Origin: Frankiales bacterium | Lineage (GTDB): Bacteria > Actinomycetota > Actinomycetes > Mycobacteriales > SCTD01 | Assembly: GCA_025464915.1 (NCBI GenBank) | Contig: JAODNF010000089.1 | Span: forward strand, 1 to 15,834 | Length of the DNA stretch: 15,834 bases | Direction: 5' to 3' | Shown: positions 12,446-15,834 of the stretch, one piece after another | Position numbering within the stretch: the stretch's first letter is position 1 | Layout of the letters: every line of letters begins with the position of its first letter | Notes under the pieces: model-generated | What the model was told of the DNA's origin: nothing | What the model saw: only the letters and a program-made list of their open reading frames with translations | Databases searched by the model: none | Position numbers and translations under genes: made by a program

Positions 12446-14185
12446 TCAGCCCTCGCGCCAGCGGCTGGTGATGGGGAGACGCCGGTCGCGGCCGAAGGCG
12501 CGTGGGGTGATCTTCGGGCCGGGCGGGTACTGCCGGCGCTTGTACTCGGCGAGGTCGACCAGCCGGACGACGCGGTCGATGAGAGCGCCGTCGAATCCGG
12601 CGGCGATGAGCTCGGCGCGGCCCAGGTCGCGCTCGACGTAGGCGTCCAGCAGCGCATCGAGGACGGGGTAGTCGGGCAGCCGGTCGCTGTCGAGCTGGCC
12701 CGGCGCGAGCTCGGCTGACGGCGGCTTGTCGATGCTGGCCACCGGGATCGCCGGGGAGACGGTGTTGCGCCAGCGGGCGAGTGCCCAGACCAGCGTCTTG
12801 GGCACGTCCTTGATGGGGGCGAAGCCGCCGGCGCTGTCGCCGTAGAGCGTGGAGAAGCCGGTGGCGAGCTCGCTCTTGTTGCCGGTCGTCAGCACCAGGT
12901 GGCCGTGCTGGTTGGACAGCCCCATCAGCAGGGTGCCCCGGACCCGCGCCTGCAGGTTCTCCAGCGCGAGGCCGGTCAGCTCGGTCGCGCCGCAGTAGGC
13001 GGCGACCATCGGCGCGATCGGGATCACCTGCCAGTGCAGTCCGAGGAGCTCCGCCAGCGCGGCGGCGTCATCGATCGAGCCCTGGGACGACCAGTCGCTC
13101 GGCATCCCGACGACGTGCACCCGGCCGGCGCCGAGGGCGTCGTGCGCGATGGCCGCGACGACCGCGCTGTCGATGCCGCCGGACAGCCCGAGGACGACGG
13201 TCTTGAACCCGTTCTTGTCGACGTAGTCGCGGGTGGCCGTCACCAGGGCGCCCCAGACCTCCGCCTCGTCGGAGAGCTCCGGCGCGATGCCGGCCGCGAT
13301 GGCCGGGTAGGACGGCAGCGGTTCGGCCACCAGGACGTGGCGGTCGATGTGCATGGTCGTCCCGTCCAGTGCGTCCACGTCACCCGTCAGATCGCCTGCT
13401 GCAGCGGGGATCTCGAGGTCGACCGCCATCAACCCCTGCTCCCACTCGGGGGCGCGGGCGACGATCGTCCCGGTGGCGTCGACGACGAGCGAGTCCCCGT
13501 CGTAGACGAGCTCGTCCTGCCCGCCGACGAGGTTCACGTAGGCGATCGCCGCGTTCGCCTCCACCGCTCGCCGCGACACGAGCGCCCCCCGGACGTCGTC
13601 CTTGAACCGCTCGTAGGGGCTGGCGTACGGGCAGAGGACCAGCCCGACACCGGCGGCGCGCGCGACCGCGATCGGGCCGCCCTCCTGCCAGAGGTCCTCG
13701 CAGATGACGATGCCGACGTCGACGCCGTGCAGCCGCAGCACGGGGAACCGGTCGCCCCGCACGAAGTAGCGGAACTCGTCGAAGACGCCGTAGTTGGGCA
13801 GGTGGTGCTTGGCGTAGGTGGTCACGACGCGGCCCTGCCACAGCACCGCGGCCGCGTTCTGCGGCTCGCCGGCCGGGCGCCCGACGGCGGGGGCCGGCCG
13901 GGAGCTCTTGTCGCAGAAGCCGACCACCACCGCGACCTCGCCGGCTCCCTCGTCGGCGAGCCGGCCCGCAAGCGCCTTCAGCGCCGCGATGCTCGCTTCC
14001 ACGAACGAGCGCCGCAGGACGAGGTCCTCCGGCATGTAGCCGGTCAGCGTCATCTCCGGGAACACGACCGCGTGGCAGCCCGACGCCCGCGCGTGCGCTG
14101 TCCAGCTGCTGACGAGGTCGGCGTTGCCGCGCAGGTCACCCACCGTCGTGTCGATCTGGGCGAGCCCGACGCGGATCTGCGGCAT
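12446..14185 (-). CDS. nadE: Glutamine-dependent NAD+ synthetase
   Basis: A 579-residue two-domain enzyme that makes NAD from deamido-NAD, ATP and glutamine, the last step of NAD synthesis. The N-terminal nitrilase-type amidase (about 1-260) has the full catalytic triad: Glu44 in FPEMTLTGY, Lys126 in KHHLPNYGVFDE and Cys162 in IVICEDLW. The C-terminal synthetase has the ATP-pyrophosphatase loop LSGGIDSA (334-341), TTGNKSELATGF, and the late SAELAPGQLDSD and EYKRRQYPPGPKIT segments. It is about 100 residues shorter than the mycobacterial form, matching the compact bacterial type. The ATG at 14185 follows the aldo/keto reductase stop by 10 bases with a TGAGG ribosome site between, so the two are one operon. 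It converges on the tfoX-like gene. Confidence 0.97.
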   Translation of the reverse strand: MPQIRVGLAQIDTTVGDLRGNADLVSSWTAHARASGCHAVVFPEMTLTGYMPEDLVLRRSFVEASIAALKALAGRLADEGAGEVAVVVGFCDKSSRPAPAVGRPAGEPQNAAAVLWQGRVVTTYAKHHLPNYGVFDEFRYFVRGDRFPVLRLHGVDVGIVICEDLWQEGGPIAVARAAGVGLVLCPYASPYERFKDDVRGALVSRRAVEANAAIAYVNLVGGQDELVYDGDSLVVDATGTIVARAPEWEQGLMAVDLEIPAAAGDLTGDVDALDGTTMHIDRHVLVAEPLPSYPAIAAGIAPELSDEAEVWGALVTATRDYVDKNGFKTVVLGLSGGIDSAVVAAIAHDALGAGRVHVVGMPSDWSSQGSIDDAAALAELLGLHWQVIPIAPMVAAYCGATELTGLALENLQARVRGTLLMGLSNQHGHLVLTTGNKSELATGFSTLYGDSAGGFAPIKDVPKTLVWALARWRNTVSPAIPVASIDKPPSAELAPGQLDSDRLPDYPVLDALLDAYVERDLGRAELIAAGFDGALIDRVVRLVDLAEYKRRQYPPGPKITPRAFGRDRRLPITSRWREG

Positions 14186-14195
14186 GGGCCTCAGC

Positions 14196-15044
14196 CTAGG
14201 AGGCGGCCTTCAGCAGGGCCTCGTACTCGTCGTCCGTGAGCACGACGTCGGCGGCGGCGCAGTTCTCCTCGAGGTGGGCGACCGAACCCGTGCCGGGGAT
14301 GGGGAGCATCACGGGCGAGCGCTTCAGCAGCCACGCGAGGGCCAGCTGGGCGTGCGTCGCCTGGTGCTCCTTCGCGATCTCGTCCAGGATCCCGCCGGGC
14401 TTGGCCAGGTCACCGGCCTGCACCGGGAACCAGGGGATGAAGGCGATGCCCTCGCGCTCGCAGTGGTCGAGGACGTCCTCGCTCTGCCGGTTCGCGAGGT
14501 TGTAGAGGTTCTGGACGCTGACGACGTCGATCACCTTGCGGGCCTGCTCGATCTCGGCGACCGTGACCTCGGACAGGCCCACGTGCCGGATGAGGCCGGC
14601 GTCCTGGAGCTCCTTGATCGCGCCGAGGGACTCCTCGACGGGGACCTTCGCGTCGATGCGGTGCAGCTGCCACAGGTCGATGCGCTCGACGCCGAGGCGG
14701 CGCAGGCTCATGTGCACGCACTGCCGCAGGTACTCGGGCCGGCCGACCTGCTCCCAGATCCCCGGGCCGCTGCGGGTGAGCCCGCCCTTCGTCGCCACGA
14801 CGACGTCGCCGTAGGGGTGCAGCGCCTCCCTGATGAGGTCCTCGCTGACGTAGGGCCCGTAGGAGTCGGCCGTGTCGATGAAGTCGACGCCGAGCTCCAC
14901 GGCCCGCTCGAGCACCTGCAGCGCCGTCTTGTGGTCCTTCGGCGGGCCCCAGATGCCCTCGCCGGTGATGCGCATCGCGCCGTAGCCGAGGCGGTTGACC
15001 TCGAGGTCGCCGCCGATGGTGAACGTCCCGCTTGCCTTGGTCAC
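14196..15044 (-). CDS. Aldo/keto reductase
   Basis: A 282-residue NADPH-type aldo/keto reductase with a TIM-barrel fold. The catalytic tetrad is visible: Asp57 and Tyr62 in FIDTADSYGPYVSE, Lys86 in VVVATKGGL and His128 in LWQLHRID. The cofactor end is also present: SVQNLYNLANR, FIPWFPVQAG, and PIPGTGSVAHLEENCAA near the C-terminus. The substrate is not predictable; such enzymes commonly reduce aldehydes or ketones in detoxification. The GTG at 15044 has a good GAGGAGA ribosome site 4 bases upstream, which confirms the start. It ends 10 bases before nadE and is probably the first gene of that operon. It diverges from a methyltransferase gene across 71 bases. Confidence 0.95.
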   Translation of the reverse strand: MTKASGTFTIGGDLEVNRLGYGAMRITGEGIWGPPKDHKTALQVLERAVELGVDFIDTADSYGPYVSEDLIREALHPYGDVVVATKGGLTRSGPGIWEQVGRPEYLRQCVHMSLRRLGVERIDLWQLHRIDAKVPVEESLGAIKELQDAGLIRHVGLSEVTVAEIEQARKVIDVVSVQNLYNLANRQSEDVLDHCEREGIAFIPWFPVQAGDLAKPGGILDEIAKEHQATHAQLALAWLLKRSPVMLPIPGTGSVAHLEENCAAADVVLTDDEYEALLKAAS

Positions 15045-15102
15045 GCCGTCTCCTCGTCCGTGGTGAGAGCTCTGCTCCTACCCGCCGCAACCCGTCTCAC
15101 GA

Positions 15103-15115
15103 CAGACTCCTTCCC
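15103..15115 (+). promoter_or_regulatory. Putative leaderless promoter of the methyltransferase gene
   Basis: CAGACT (15103-15108) ends 7 bases before GTG 15116; there is no Shine-Dalgarno sequence. The 13 bases CAGACTCCTTCCC are identical to those directly before the npdG ATG at 8108. No clear -35 is seen. Confidence 0.4.
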
Positions 15116-15834
15116 GTGGAACAGGGACGCGCTTCCGAGACCGCCCGCCGGGTCGCGGCGCAGCGGCTCACCTTCGACCGCCTGCCCGGCTCGGGTGACG
15201 CGGCGGCGGACGAGGCGCTGCACCGTGACGTCGCCGACGGCCTCGGGTGGGTGCCGACCCCCATGACGCGCTACCTCGCGGCCCGGACGCGGTTCGTCGA
15301 CGCGGCGGTCACCGGCTGGTCGGGTCCGCAGGTGGTCGCTCTCGGGGCCGGGTACGACGGACGGTCGCTGCGCTACTCCGGCGCGCGCTGGTGGGAGCTG
15401 GACCACCCGGCGACGCAGGCCGACAAGCTCGCGCGGCTGTCCCGCCTCGGCATCCGCACCGACGCGGTGTTCGTCGCGGCGGACTTCCTGGTCGACGACC
15501 TGGCGCTCCCGGGGCACGACGCGGCGCTGCCGACGCTGTTCGTGTGCGAGGGCGTGCTGGCCTACCTGCCGGACCCGGCCCGGCTGCTGACCTGGGCTGC
15601 GTCGGTCGCGTCACCCGGGTCGGTGCTGGTCACGGAGGTGCCCGTCTCCGGCGCCGCCTCGGCGACCGCATCGTCCCTGCGCTCCTCGGTCGCCGACGTC
15701 GGTGAGGCGATGGCCGAGCCGTGGGCGCGGCCGTCGTTGCGAGCGCGCTTCTCGTCGTACGGCTGGAGTCTGGACCGTGCCGTCGACGCCCGCGGCGTGC
15801 CGATCGAGGAGTCCGACCTGACCGCTGCGCTGGT
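15116..15834 (+). CDS. SAM-dependent methyltransferase, LCMT/TIGR00027 type (3' end outside window)
   Basis: The plus-strand frame from GTG 15116 is open to the window edge, giving 239 residues with the C-terminus cut off. It matches the class I methyltransferases related to leucine carboxyl methyltransferase, abundant in actinobacteria. Marks are the N-terminal GLGWVPTPMTRYLAARTRFVD, the SAM-binding loop VVALGAGYDGR (about 73-83), the acidic strand WWELDHPATQADK (92-104) and FVCEGVLAYLPDPA (about 145-158). The methyl acceptor is unknown; related proteins act on small acids or in secondary metabolism. The GTG is preferred over the later ATG at 15264 because the residues between them match the family. 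It appears leaderless. Confidence 0.87.
   Translation, partial: MEQGRASETARRVAAQRLTFDRLPGSGDAAADEALHRDVADGLGWVPTPMTRYLAARTRFVDAAVTGWSGPQVVALGAGYDGRSLRYSGARWWELDHPATQADKLARLSRLGIRTDAVFVAADFLVDDLALPGHDAALPTLFVCEGVLAYLPDPARLLTWAASVASPGSVLVTEVPVSGAASATASSLRSSVADVGEAMAEPWARPSLRARFSSYGWSLDRAVDARGVPIEESDLTAAL

Overview
This window is a piece of a high-GC chromosome from an actinomycete (Actinomycetota). The evidence is the strong preference for G or C at third codon positions, frequent GTG starts, two DinB-fold families tied to mycothiol biology, an F420-dependent reductase, and actinobacterial forms of the RNB ribonuclease, PanB and NadE. I would not name a genus. There are eighteen supported genes, tightly packed. 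I see no tRNA, rRNA, insertion sequence, phage gene or CRISPR array. No gap between supported genes exceeds 310 bases; the largest (3519-3822) holds a promoter, an inverted repeat and a doubtful coding segment.

Layout. 1-1473 (+): the 3' part of thiC (thiamine pyrimidine synthesis) and a small VOC protein one base downstream. 1474-1670: spacer with nothing recognised. 1671-3253 (+): a DinB/DUF664 protein and a membrane-anchored polysaccharide deacetylase. 3282-4454 (-): a DUF1272 zinc-binding protein, an unassigned coding-like segment, and a vapBC toxin-antitoxin pair with its operator. 4571-6966: a zinc alcohol dehydrogenase (-) and an RNB ribonuclease (+), diverging from a 23-base gap that contains a perfect 14-bp palindromic promoter. 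7054-9494: an unknown membrane protein (-), divergent from a (+) pair of NADPH:F420 reductase and helical-backbone metal receptor. 9488-11276 (-): YdeI-like and MmcQ/YjbR-like genes overlapping by ATGA, preceded by panB. 11392-12341 (+): a mycothiol-dependent maleylpyruvate isomerase-family protein and a TfoX-like protein sharing one base. 12446-15044 (-): an aldo/keto reductase and glutamine-dependent NAD+ synthetase, 10 bases apart. 15116-15834 (+): a SAM methyltransferase cut by the window end.

Themes. Three cofactor pathways are represented: thiamine (thiC), pantothenate/CoA (panB) and NAD (nadE), plus F420 redox. Most of the rest are small stand-alone enzymes in two-gene units. The most interesting layer is regulatory. 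Several starts have a -10-like hexamer 6-8 bases upstream and no Shine-Dalgarno sequence, which suggests leaderless transcripts. Three of these promoters coincide with perfect palindromes (vapBC, DUF1272, and the alcohol dehydrogenase/ribonuclease pair). I did not find a convincing undescribed multi-gene system; the best leads are the bidirectional palindromic promoter, the palindrome over the DUF1272 promoter, the receptor gene lacking a proper start, and the long stem filling the tfoX/nadE convergent gap.
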